Source: a virus. From it: a stretch of DNA of 64,000 nt. The stretch lies in the IMG/VR virus record IMGVR_UViG_3300013117_000236, positions 1 through 64,000 of that record; one strand, given 5' to 3'. A program made the translations under genes and the position numbers. Below are positions 8,129-13,446 of the stretch, piece after piece (within the stretch, counting starts at the first letter, position 1; each line of letters begins with the position of its first letter). The notes beneath the pieces are model-generated. The model saw nothing but the letters and a program-made list of their open reading frames with translations, had not been told where the DNA came from and did no database searches.

Positions 8129-8295
8129 TTCTCCACCTCCTCATCGTATATGTAAATAGTTTTTAATCTTGTAACTTTGCCCTGAATTTGTAGTTGGACT
8201 AATTCATTATATCTCTTAGGGTTCACTGCCTCTTCGTTACTACATTTAGAAGAACTTCTTCCTGCCCCTGTAACATATCTTACCTTCCTCAACAT
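8083..8295 (-). CDS. Hypothetical protein, 70 aa, first gene after a TATA promoter
   Basis: Small basic protein; the second half (YNELVQLQIQGKVTRLKTIYIY) looks like a helix plus beta hairpin, so it could be a small DNA-binding protein. AAGGAGAACGAA precedes ATG 8295, and a TATA box lies about 55 bases upstream. It leads the operon that includes the SNF2 helicase. Function unknown. Confidence 0.55.
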   Translation of the reverse strand: MLRKVRYVTGAGRSSSKCSNEEAVNPKRYNELVQLQIQGKVTRLKTIYIYDEEVEKWIVPAQYFRKRQDF

Positions 8296-8346
8296 TTCGT
8301 TCTCCTTAGTTCATTTCACTTTTTTGTTTTTATATTTAGATTGATT

Positions 8347-8355
8347 CTTTATAAA
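8347..8355 (-). promoter_or_regulatory. TATA-box promoter for the 8295 leftward operon
   Basis: On the minus strand TTTATAAAG follows a TTTAAAG stretch and lies about 55 bases before the ATG at 8295, giving an expected start near 8323 and a leader of about 28 bases that holds the ribosome site. Confidence 0.55.
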
Positions 8356-8687
8356 GCTTTAAACCGCGCGCCTGCAACATGTTAAATTTAACTTTAAATT
8401 AAAACCAGTAGCAAGCGAAACGACTAGTATCAATAAGAAATTTAATGAAAATAAGCGATGCATTAGTGCGCATCGTAATCATAATCATCATCGATAGTTT
8501 AACCTCAGAAACTCTGACCCATAATATCTAATTAGCGGGCTGCCCTCAGTTCGGTTGAGCTTGTGTTGAACTGTAATCTAAAGACAGGACCATAAGTGCT
8601 CATCTCTCAGGTGCCTGTTTAACCTTTCGCCTAATGATAATAAAGGAAATTGGGGCAATTTCGCTCCCCTAATTAATGGGTCACATT
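8356..8687. other. Non-coding stretch, relatively GC-rich, structured
   Basis: No convincing gene on either strand. It is visibly less AT-rich than its surroundings. A hairpin with stem CGATGC/GCATCG spans 8456-8475, and another GGGG/CCCC hairpin lies at 8652-8675. A 28-codon plus-strand frame from 8446 is hydrophobic but has no ribosome site. Could be an untranslated RNA or a control region; I do not recognise it and it does not fold as a tRNA by eye. Confidence 0.4.
8649..8679 (-). terminator. Hairpin after the winged-helix gene
   Basis: Stem AATTGGGG with CCCC-T-AATT around an 8-9 base loop lies immediately downstream of the stop of the leftward gene at 8688. Probably ends that short transcript; the U-tract is weak. 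Confidence 0.4.
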
Positions 8688-8990
8688 TTACTCAGCTGCT
8701 TCTTCTTTTCCTGTGTTATTTTCTGTTCTAATGAAGTATGCGGTCTTGTCCACATATCTCCTGCCAACCTTTTTGTCGCGGTATAGGTTGTTCAGTGCCT
8801 GAGTTACTTTTGTCTTTGCGTTGCTGTCAGTTAGCCTTAGTACTTCAACAACAGCCACAACGTTCATACCTTCCTCTTCGGAAAGAGCGTTGAGGACACT
8901 ACCACGGAAAGAAGGTCCGCCTTCAGGTCTCTTCTCTTCTCCTGCTTCGAACTCTTCCATAGAGATTGTATTTCTTGCTTCGTCTGCCAT
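8688..8990 (-). CDS. Winged-helix regulator, paralogue of 11101-11370
   Basis: 100 residues. An acidic N-terminal tail is followed by a wHTH core (SVLNALSEEEGMNVVAVVEV, then KTKVTQALNNLYRDKKVGRR with a hydrophobic beta wing). The recognition segment VTQALNNLYRDKK matches VTRALNNLVRHKR of the gene at 11101, so the two are paralogues. AGGAGGTGAATAA precedes the ATG. Likely a viral transcription regulator transcribed alone, with a hairpin after its stop. Confidence 0.75.
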   Translation of the reverse strand: MADEARNTISMEEFEAGEEKRPEGGPSFRGSVLNALSEEEGMNVVAVVEVLRLTDSNAKTKVTQALNNLYRDKKVGRRYVDKTAYFIRTENNTGKEEAAE

Positions 8991-9004
8991 ATTTATTCAC
9001 CTCC

Positions 9005-9158
9005 TGTAAGGTTAATCGGGTGCAAAACTTTGTATTATGATAGTTATATTTGTTTTAATAGTTTAAATATGTGTCGTTTTACGAAATGCTATTGCTTGTG
9101 CTCGGTTTTGAGTTTTGTTAGATTTTTGTCCCTTAAGAGGGGGGAATCCTCTTAAAAC
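9005..9158. other. Intergenic: promoter area of the winged-helix gene and hairpin of the gene to its right
   Basis: The minus strand holds AT-rich TATA-like sequence (CATATTTAAACTATT around 9057-9071), a plausible promoter for the gene starting at 8990. The right end holds a hairpin described separately. No reading frame of note. Confidence 0.4.
9133..9155 (-). terminator. Hairpin downstream of 9159-9404
   Basis: Perfect 8-bp stem TTAAGAGG/CCTCTTAA with a 7-base loop, three bases after the stop of the leftward gene. Placement suggests a transcript end or 3' stabiliser; a U-run is not present. Confidence 0.45.
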
Positions 9159-9404
9159 CTAATTCCCCTCTTTATCTGATTTCCTAAGGTCGTCTGCGGC
9201 ATCGATGGCCCTCTCTTCATCTGATTGTTTACTAAATTCCTTAAATTTCTCACTGGGGAATTCAGGCGATTCTACCTTATTTGGGCGATGTTCTTCACAG
9301 TAATATGTATATCCTGCACCAAGTGGGTCAGCTATTGCTACTACTGACTCTTTGTTACACTCAATACACGTTCTACCAATCTTGCTATATTCCTTCTGTG
9401 ACAT
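9159..9404 (-). CDS. Zinc-finger protein, 81 aa
   Basis: CIECNKES near residue 13 and YCEEHRP near residue 36 give C-x2-C...C-x2-H, a single zinc finger; the C-terminal half is acidic and helical. AAGGAGGAATT precedes the ATG, itself preceded by a 9-bp hairpin. Function unknown. Confidence 0.6.
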   Translation of the reverse strand: MSQKEYSKIGRTCIECNKESVVAIADPLGAGYTYYCEEHRPNKVESPEFPSEKFKEFSKQSDEERAIDAADDLRKSDKEGN

Positions 9405-9417
9405 AATTCCTCCTTAA

Positions 9418-9441
9418 CCCTAATTACTTTCATAATTAGGG
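9418..9441 (-). promoter_or_regulatory. 9-bp hairpin directly before a ribosome site
   Basis: CCCTAATTA, a six-base loop and TAATTAGGG form a perfect stem that ends next to AAGGAGG of the gene starting at 9404. It could be an operator, a leader switch, or the terminator of the gene ending at 9470. Confidence 0.4.
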
Positions 9442-9469
9442 CATCGGGAAAATCTAACAAACTCTTCCC

Positions 9470-9679
9470 CTATTTTTTAGGGGGTTTCTCCTCTTCTTCT
9501 TCTATGGGCATCGGTTTTTCTTTAGCATATGGGTCGTTTTTAATTGCTAATTCTAATGTCTTGAAGTTCTGTTTACTAATTGTTCCGTCTTCTATGATTT
9601 TCACTACTCCTGCGACCACGTCATCTTGTGATTTTGTTCTAAATCGCACCTTACATAATGGACACCAATTTCTTGCCAT
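9470..9679 (-). CDS. Zinc-knuckle small protein, 69 aa
   Basis: CPLCKVRF near the N-terminus gives a C-x2-C knuckle; the rest is helical with a Glu/Pro/Lys-rich tail. The ATG at 9679 is chosen because AGGAGGTGAAAACT precedes it. Function unknown. Confidence 0.55.
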   Translation of the reverse strand: MARNWCPLCKVRFRTKSQDDVVAGVVKIIEDGTISKQNFKTLELAIKNDPYAKEKPMPIEEEEEKPPKK

Positions 9680-9726
9680 AGTTTTCACCTCCTAACAAAT
9701 CTTTCCTAATTACAAAGGGCGCAGAA

Positions 9727-9843
9727 TTAAGCTTTCCTCCATACTTTTAGTTCGGTCTCGATTTCTTTTATTTTCTCTTTGTGGTAATTTAGAGACCATT
9801 CGAGGTCCTTAATTTTCTTTGCTTTTAGTTCTTCTTCGTTCAT
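9727..9843 (-). CDS. Helical mini-protein, 38 aa
   Basis: Found by reading the gap: 38 residues, charged and helical with coiled-coil spacing. Its ribosome site AGGAGGTGATTAACT is among the best in the window, so it is very likely translated. Function unknown. Confidence 0.55.
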   Translation of the reverse strand: MNEEELKAKKIKDLEWSLNYHKEKIKEIETELKVWRKA

Positions 9844-9845
9844 AG

Positions 9846-10040
9846 TTAATCACCTCCTTGTTCGTAAGTTTGTCTTTTGCCCATCTCTTTCCAGAGTGTT
9901 CGAGCGCCACCAATTAAAGTCTCTAATATAAAACGCTCGGACAAATCTAAAGAATGTGCTTGGTCGTCGTGGTCACGTAATTTATAAAGTTGCCCAAGGA
10001 TTTTATCAAGCACTTCCTGATTAGCTTTTGGTCTGTTCAT
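9846..10040 (-). CDS. Hypothetical protein, 64 aa
   Basis: Helical, charged protein (LDKILGQLYKLRDHDDQAHS, then a second helix). AAAGGAGGCGAAAGTT precedes the ATG. Ends three bases before the next gene. No domain recognised. Confidence 0.55.
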   Translation of the reverse strand: MNRPKANQEVLDKILGQLYKLRDHDDQAHSLDLSERFILETLIGGARTLWKEMGKRQTYEQGGD

Positions 10041-10055
10041 AACTTTCGCCTCCTT

Positions 10056-10148
10056 TTATATAAAACGACGTCCTCGGCATTCGCCACATAATACTAATTG
10101 GCCATACTCGAAGACAAGTTCGCTTCCACTACAATTCGTGCACACCAT
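10056..10148 (-). CDS. Zinc-ribbon mini-protein, 30 aa
   Basis: Thirty residues with CTNC at 3-6 and CGEC at about 21-24, a minimal zinc ribbon. GGTGAAACT precedes the ATG. First gene of a leftward operon with a leader of about 130 bases from the TATA element near 10290. Confidence 0.55.
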   Translation of the reverse strand: MVCTNCSGSELVFEYGQLVLCGECRGRRFI

Positions 10149-10277
10149 AGTTTCACCATTGTATTATTGGGGAGTTGTTAGAATCTGTCCCCTCCTGCTC
10201 AGAATCATGCCAGTTCAGTTAGAACCAGTCATCGTCCGCCCTTGTGTTCAACCAAGGACATCATTTTCCTATTAATA
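10149..10277 (-). other. Untranslated leader of the 10148 leftward operon
   Basis: About 130 bases separate the TATA element at 10278-10301 from the ATG at 10148. Inside are small inverted repeats, for example CCTTG/CAAGG around 10234-10251 and GTTC/GAAC around 10213-10224, so the leader can fold. No reading frame. No known riboswitch recognised. Confidence 0.35.
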
Positions 10278-10301
10278 ATTAACTTGATACTTTAAATACT
10301 T
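10278..10301 (-). promoter_or_regulatory. Promoter element shared with 12308-12331
   Basis: A 24-base block containing TATTTAAAGTAT on the minus strand. The same block with one mismatch lies at 12308-12331 in front of another leftward gene, which argues for a common promoter recognised by the same factors. It drives the operon that starts at 10148. Confidence 0.55.
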
Positions 10302-10375
10302 ATCGTAGTAGTTAAACATATATTTTCTACTAACTAGGTTGTAGGATAGTGCGGTAAAATTTTAGCTTTTTACCT

Positions 10376-10434
10376 CTTAAAATGCACAAAACCAAGCACC
10401 TGCGCTAGTGTTGTTTAGTTTTTTAGTATTTTAC
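10376..10434 (+). repeat. Left arm of a 59-bp inverted repeat
   Basis: The first 18 and last 21 bases match, as reverse complement, the last 18 and first 21 bases of 10655-10713 exactly; the central 20 bases differ. It begins CTTAAAATGCACAAAACC. Strong candidate element of a replication origin or recombination site. Confidence 0.8.
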
Positions 10435-10654
10435 GGCCTGTGGGTAAAAAATAGAATAAGAAAGTAAGAAAAAGAAAGAGAAAGAGAAAGTATATATATC
10501 GAGTGCATCGAAATAGGGGGGATATAATATATATTATAATAATGTGTTTATTCTTATACTTCACATACACCCCGGGCATGCATCACCCCTTCCACCTCCC
10601 CCGACACACTCGCCCATACTCTATCTATCTATTACTTATATATACCCAAAGGGG
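10435..10654. other. Spacer between inverted-repeat arms: purine tract, AT block, C-rich block
   Basis: About 220 bases with no gene. From left to right: an A/G-only tract around 10457-10490, an alternating TA stretch (10491-10500), a G-run at 10515-10520, an AT-only block to about 10545, then a C-rich stretch (10568-10612). Strand asymmetry and an AT-rich block of this kind fit an unwinding element. Confidence 0.5.
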
Positions 10655-10713
10655 GTAAAATACTAAAAAACTAAAATGCAGAGCCTCTTGCGAGCGGTTT
10701 TGTGCATTTTAAG
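10655..10713 (-). repeat. Right arm of the 59-bp inverted repeat
   Basis: Reverse complement of 10376-10434 over its outer 18 and inner 21 bases, exactly, with a diverged central 20-base box. The centre of each arm has its own sequence, as if the arms carry different recognition boxes between common ends. Confidence 0.8.
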
Positions 10714-10787
10714 ACTTAAAACGCTAAAATACATCACGGGAAAAAGAGCGCGGGATTTTTGTGAAACATAATAAAATGGGCGCCAGA

Positions 10788-10806
10788 GTTTAGTGACAAA
10801 ACTAAT
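10788..10806 (+). repeat. Dyad repeat, copy 1
   Basis: GTTTAGTGACAAAACTAAT, a 19-mer that is itself a dyad (TTAGT, six bases, ACTAA). Identical to copy 2 at 10840. Probable binding site of a dimeric protein. Confidence 0.7.
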
Positions 10807-10839
10807 AATGGGCGGGCGAACGAGGGAGTGGGCGGCCGG

Positions 10840-10858
10840 GTTTAGTGACAAAACTAAT
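10840..10858 (+). repeat. Dyad repeat, copy 2
   Basis: Identical 19-mer to the one at 10788, 52 bases away (close to five helical turns), so both could be bound on one face of the helix. Confidence 0.7.
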
Positions 10859-10866
10859 CTATGGGC

Positions 10867-10884
10867 ATTAGTGCAGGTACTAAT
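10867..10884 (+). repeat. Dyad repeat, variant with perfect arms
   Basis: ATTAGT, GCAGGT, ACTAAT: the same dyad with a different six-base spacer, 9 bases after copy 2. Conservation of the arms and not the spacer supports protein binding. Confidence 0.65.
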
Positions 10885-10975
10885 ACATGGGCGAATGTTT
10901 ATATGGGCGGGGGGGTTGATACGGTGGGTGTGATGGGCTCACAGGTCCCCGTTATAACACAAATGAAAGAAAGAA

Positions 10976-10992
10976 GGGGGGCTTTCACCCCC
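10976..10992 (-). terminator. G/C hairpin ending the 11612-10992 leftward genes
   Basis: Five G-C pairs around the loop CTTTCA, overlapping the last base of the stop codon of the 31-aa gene; on the minus strand it is followed by CTTCTTTCTTTC, a pyrimidine tract suited to termination before the origin-like repeats. Confidence 0.55.
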
Positions 10993-11087
10993 TAAATTCT
11001 AAGCAAATTCTTTATTAAAGTAATCCACTTGTTTTCTAAGTTGACTACTTCATAACCCCATATATACTCTTTTACTTTAGGTTTCAT
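10992..11087 (-). CDS. Mini-protein, 31 aa
   Basis: Thirty-one residues, basic then hydrophobic (KVKEYIWGYEVVNLENKWITL). ATAGGAGGTATAT before the ATG is a near-perfect ribosome site, so translation is likely. Follows the winged-helix gene and ends in a hairpin. Function unknown. Confidence 0.5.
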   Translation of the reverse strand: MKPKVKEYIWGYEVVNLENKWITLIKNLLRI

Positions 11088-11100
11088 ATATACCTCCTAT

Positions 11101-11370
11101 CTATATCATCAAACATATATCTCCTTTGAAATAATAGGGTATATCATTATGATATAGCCTATTCAAGCGCTTATGTCTTACGAGATTGTTTAAAGCTCTC
11201 GTTACTTTCTTTTTATTTTTTTCGTTTGTTACTTTTAAAGTCTCTATAACGTCCGTTTCTGTATATGGTGTTTTTTGTTTTATTGTTTGCTCAACAGCTC
11301 CCATAAAGGAGCTTCTTTTCTTTTTACCTTTTTTTATCAATTGCTCTAAACTAATTTTTGTTTTTGACAT
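11101..11370 (-). CDS. Winged-helix regulator, paralogue of 8688-8990
   Basis: 89 residues: a Lys-rich N-terminus, then a wHTH with VIETLKVTNEKNKKKVTRALNNLVR and a beta wing (RLYHNDIPYYFKG). The conserved VT-ALNNL-R-K- block marks it as a paralogue of the protein at 8688. It lies beside the repeat-rich control region and is a good candidate to bind the dyads there. Its 5' leader resembles that of the next gene upstream. Confidence 0.72.
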   Translation of the reverse strand: MSKTKISLEQLIKKGKKKRSSFMGAVEQTIKQKTPYTETDVIETLKVTNEKNKKKVTRALNNLVRHKRLNRLYHNDIPYYFKGDICLMI

Positions 11371-11398
11371 TTATATCACATAAGGTATATGTTTGATA
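11371..11398 (-). promoter_or_regulatory. Leader motif repeated before 11370 and 11612
   Basis: The minus strand reads ATATACCTTATGTGATATAA then ATG. The gene starting at 11612 has ATATACTTTATGTGATGTCT then ATG. The common block (ATATAC, TTATGTGAT, four bases, start) includes a GTGAT ribosome site and suggests a shared control element. Confidence 0.45.
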
Positions 11399-11423
11399 AT
11401 ATATATCATAAAATATATCTCCT

Positions 11424-11612
11424 TTAACAGCCTACGAAAAACTCTATAATCACTTTATTTGCGTATACGTTTAATATACGTATACAAATAGATTTGTTAT
11501 ACTTTTTAGATTGTAATTCACATTCGTTATATAATTCTTTCATTGAAACTTTGTTGTTAATCTCGTAAATGTTTGTGTTAATTCTTTTAAACTTTTTATT
11601 AGTTATTCTCAT
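11424..11612 (-). CDS. Hypothetical protein, 62 aa
   Basis: Basic N-terminus and a helix followed by a hydrophobic beta-rich end (RILNVYANKVIIEFFVGC). The ATG at 11612 is chosen by analogy with the leader of the neighbouring gene (GTGAT, four bases, ATG). Not recognised. Confidence 0.5.
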   Translation of the reverse strand: MRITNKKFKRINTNIYEINNKVSMKELYNECELQSKKYNKSICIRILNVYANKVIIEFFVGC

Positions 11613-11740
11613 AGACATCACATAAAGTATATTTTACGATATATATGTTAGTTGATGTTGCCTGCATCAAACGCATTCTTTTAACGCGCTCTCATTACTT
11701 TATATTATCCCGTAGTTCTTTAAATACGTTGCGGTCGGGT

Positions 11741-11760
11741 AGAGTATATAAACGTTTCGT
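11741..11760 (-). promoter_or_regulatory. Strong TATA/BRE-like promoter for the 11612 genes
   Basis: The minus strand reads ACGAAACGTTTATATACTCT: a BRE-like CGAAACG directly before TTTATATA. A start near 11720 would give a leader of about 110 bases. The element is nearly symmetric (TATATAAACG on the plus strand) and could fire rightward too. Confidence 0.5.
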
Positions 11761-11856
11761 TCATCGAAAGTATATCTTCGAACACATATCTTCGAGTTTG
11801 AGTTTGAGTAGAGGGGAAGGGAACTCAACTCACACCCAATAGTAAGTATGAGTAGA

Positions 11857-11875
11857 GTTTAGTGCCAAAACTAAT
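11857..11875 (+). repeat. Dyad repeat, distant copy
   Basis: GTTTAGTGCCAAAACTAAT, differing by one base in the spacer from the two copies near 10800. It places the same putative binding site 1 kb away, on the other side of the two early genes. Confidence 0.65.
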
Positions 11876-11950
11876 TCGTATATACTTTAATATATATATT
11901 AATATATATACCACACAATATACCCACTAAAACACATATATTCTATCATA

Positions 11951-12037
11951 TACTTTAATATATATCATAATATCCTATATACTTTAATATATATCATAAT
12001 ATCCTATATACTTTAATATATATCATATATCCTATAT
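11951..12037 (+). repeat. 29-bp tandem repeat, three units
   Basis: Units start at 11951, 11980 and 12009; the third lacks three bases. Each holds TACTTTAATATATAT, close to the TATA core TACTTTAAATA found in the 10278 and 12308 promoters. A further degenerate copy lies near 11883. There are no spacers of varied sequence, so it is not a CRISPR array. Confidence 0.75.
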
Positions 12038-12067
12038 TTTAAAAAAAAAAAATTATATTATATATAT

Positions 12068-12268
12068 TCAATCATATATTTCTAATATATAATATAATAT
12101 ATCAAATACATCTTCCCTTTTTTTATCATTCCAATTATCAACATTCATTTCACTTTCATCACAATATTCAATAAATAATTCATATAACTTTTTTAAATCA
12201 ATTTTCATATTTTTATTTTTCAATTTATTAAATATTTTTTTACATTCATTTTCCATTTCATTTTTCAT
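12068..12268 (-). CDS. Acidic helical protein, 66 aa
   Basis: Very AT-rich gene coding for a helical protein: Lys/Asn-rich first half, acidic second half ending in hydrophobic helix (VFDILYYILEIYD). AAGGAGGTGATAAA before the ATG shows it is translated. Base composition is more extreme than that of its neighbours. Function unknown; possibly a small host-takeover protein. Confidence 0.55.
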   Translation of the reverse strand: MKNEMENECKKIFNKLKNKNMKIDLKKLYELFIEYCDESEMNVDNWNDKKREDVFDILYYILEIYD

Positions 12269-12580
12269 TTTATCACCTCCTTATTATTATATTATTCTAT
12301 ATATATTATTAACTTTATACTTTAAATACTTTTATTCCTACTTAAATATATATATTAAACTATATAAATAATTAATCATTAATATTTAAACACATATTTT
12401 CAAACACATATTTTCAAACATCGATTCTGAAACATAGGTAATAGAGTATATATATACTTACAACCGGTACCTCCCTCACGAATTGTGCAATCTGAAACAC
12501 CTCGGTCACTTTCGGAACTTTCAATCTGTCACTCTGGGGATGTAAAAAATCAAACGCCCCGATGCACAGCCCATCACATA
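12269..12580. other. Divergent intergenic region
   Basis: No gene. It contains the promoter of the leftward 12268 gene, two tandem copies of AAACACATATTTTC (12388-12401 and 12402-12415) and, from about 12460, a less AT-rich segment with GATGCACAG-type short repeats. Separates the leftward and rightward gene blocks. Confidence 0.45.
12308..12331 (-). promoter_or_regulatory. Promoter element shared with 10278-10301
   Basis: A 24-base block with minus-strand TATTTAAAGTATA, one mismatch from the block at 10278. Lies about 45 bases before the ATG at 12268. Confidence 0.55.
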
Positions 12581-12582
12581 CG

Positions 12583-12591
12583 TTTATAAAG
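12583..12591 (+). promoter_or_regulatory. TATA box of the rightward early operon
   Basis: CGTTTATAAAGTTTTAAATT: a clear archaeal TATA box. Transcription should begin near 12612, leaving a leader of about 140 bases before the first start codon. Confidence 0.55.
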
Positions 12592-12611
12592 TTTTAAATT
12601 AATTATAATAA

Positions 12612-12754
12612 TACTGACGACGCACAAAATCAGCTGATGGTAAAAATTTCGCTACCACGATGGAGAAAAGCCGATACGCAAGTTGATAGGAACTCGGTAA
12701 TACCCTGACGGACATCATTTGATGTGCACGGTTGTCAGATAGTGGATTGTGGAT
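12612..12754 (+). ncRNA. Structured 5' leader or small RNA (unrecognised)
   Basis: Between the TATA box and the first gene lie about 140 bases without a frame, less AT-rich than the rest, ending in a two-tier hairpin: CTGAC (12705) pairs with GTCAG (12734), and inside it ACATCA pairs with TGATGT (12712-12725). Could be a leader switch, a small RNA or an operator. No known family recognised. Confidence 0.4.
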
Positions 12755-12970
12755 ATGGATAAGAACTTTGGTAAATACTTTTTAGTTGTTTATAGAGACG
12801 ACGAACGAGTCGTCCACCGGAAGAAACTTATTCTAGAGAGTGCCGATGATAAGTTCTTCTATTTTCATAATCCATACAAAGACATCACGGAAATACTACC
12901 CCGATTACCCGAAGTAATAGTACGGATGGAAGAATTAAGGGAGGATAATAATGGAAAGAAAAAGCATTAA
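12755..12970 (+). CDS. Hypothetical protein, 71 aa
   Basis: First gene of the rightward block. Beta-rich start (GKYFLVVYRDDERVVHRKKL) and an acidic end. Either ATG 12755 or GTG 12749 could be the start; no strong ribosome site is seen, so initiation may depend on the structured leader. Not recognised. Confidence 0.55.
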   Translation: MDKNFGKYFLVVYRDDERVVHRKKLILESADDKFFYFHNPYKDITEILPRLPEVIVRMEELREDNNGKKKH

Positions 12971-13193
12971 GTACGAAGTCATTTCTGAAGAAACACACAA
13001 GTTCGGCAAAAACAACTTTTTAGAAGTGGCACGAAAAACTGCTACGCCAGAAGGCGGCGAAACCAACAAGTTCATCAACATCGCACGTGGTTGGTTTGGG
13101 CCAGATGGTAACAAAAGGTACAAGAACACAGTAGCTATACCTGACGACGCAGACGTAAAGAAGTTCATATCAGAACAGTTATTGAAAATATAA
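12951..13193 (+). CDS. Hypothetical protein, 80 aa
   Basis: Preceded by AAGGGAGGATAATA; overlaps the previous gene by 20 bases. The sequence (EVARKTATPEGGETNKFINIARGWFGPDG) looks like a compact beta fold resembling PC4/YdbC-like small nucleic-acid-binding proteins, but the similarity is weak. Function unknown. Confidence 0.55.
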   Translation: MERKSIKYEVISEETHKFGKNNFLEVARKTATPEGGETNKFINIARGWFGPDGNKRYKNTVAIPDDADVKKFISEQLLKI

Positions 13194-13232
13194 TTTTTCC
13201 CTGTGAATTATTATAGAAGAGAGAGTGTTACT

Positions 13233-13445
13233 ATGGTAAGTAGTGTATTAGGTGGAGTATGGGCCGTAATAGGAGGGTTATGCCCTATATTATATTGGGG
13301 ATGTAAGATATTCTTTAACTTAATGGGAATATATTACATATACGCTCTCATAACAGGGGAAATGGATATGTATATTCACATAACGGGAATAATGGGATTA
13401 TTATTCCTTATTTCAACTATAAGATGGAATTTAGGAGGTAATTAA
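13233..13445 (+). CDS. Two-span membrane protein, 70 aa
   Basis: Two hydrophobic segments (about residues 5-35 and 48-62) joined by a short loop. ATG 13233 after GAGAGAGTGTTACT is preferred to GTG 13203. Probable host-membrane protein; function unknown. Confidence 0.55.
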   Translation: MVSSVLGGVWAVIGGLCPILYWGCKIFFNLMGIYYIYALITGEMDMYIHITGIMGLLFLISTIRWNLGGN

Positions 13446-13446
13446 T

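Larger units (their letters stand above)
10776..10939 (+). repeat. Cluster of ATGGGCG direct repeats
   Basis: Exact ATGGGCG at 10776, 10808, 10887 and 10903, with near copies at 10828, 10861 and 10933. They alternate with the TTAGT-N6-ACTAA dyads. Iteron-like spacing suggests a protein-binding array. Confidence 0.65.
11613..12067. other. AT-rich control region
   Basis: No credible gene. It holds a bidirectional TATA element (11741-11760), two ATATCTTCGA copies (11772, 11787), a dyad repeat (11857) and the 29-bp tandem repeat (11951-12037), then an A-run. Together with 10149-10991 it forms the main non-coding control area of the window. Confidence 0.5.

Noticed and set aside
8446-8532. 28-codon hydrophobic plus-strand frame
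   Set aside because: No ribosome site, opposite to all neighbours, and it runs through a hairpin; not supported as a gene.
8540-8640. tRNA-like piece with GGTTGAGC and a CTGT/ACAG stem
   Set aside because: The arms do not add up to a cloverleaf and no CCA-proximal acceptor stem or T-loop consensus is present.
10663-10851. 62-codon minus-strand frame overlapping the right inverted-repeat arm
   Set aside because: Covers the repeat arm and dyads and has no ribosome site; non-coding structure explains the region better.
11645-11842. 65-codon plus-strand frame in the AT-rich control region
   Set aside because: No ribosome site, Arg/Ser/His-rich random composition, and it runs across the promoter and repeats; most likely chance.
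11951-12037. Possible CRISPR array
   Set aside because: The repeats are contiguous with no unique spacers, are AT-only, and no cas1/cas2 is present; the Cas4-like gene belongs to the replication operon.
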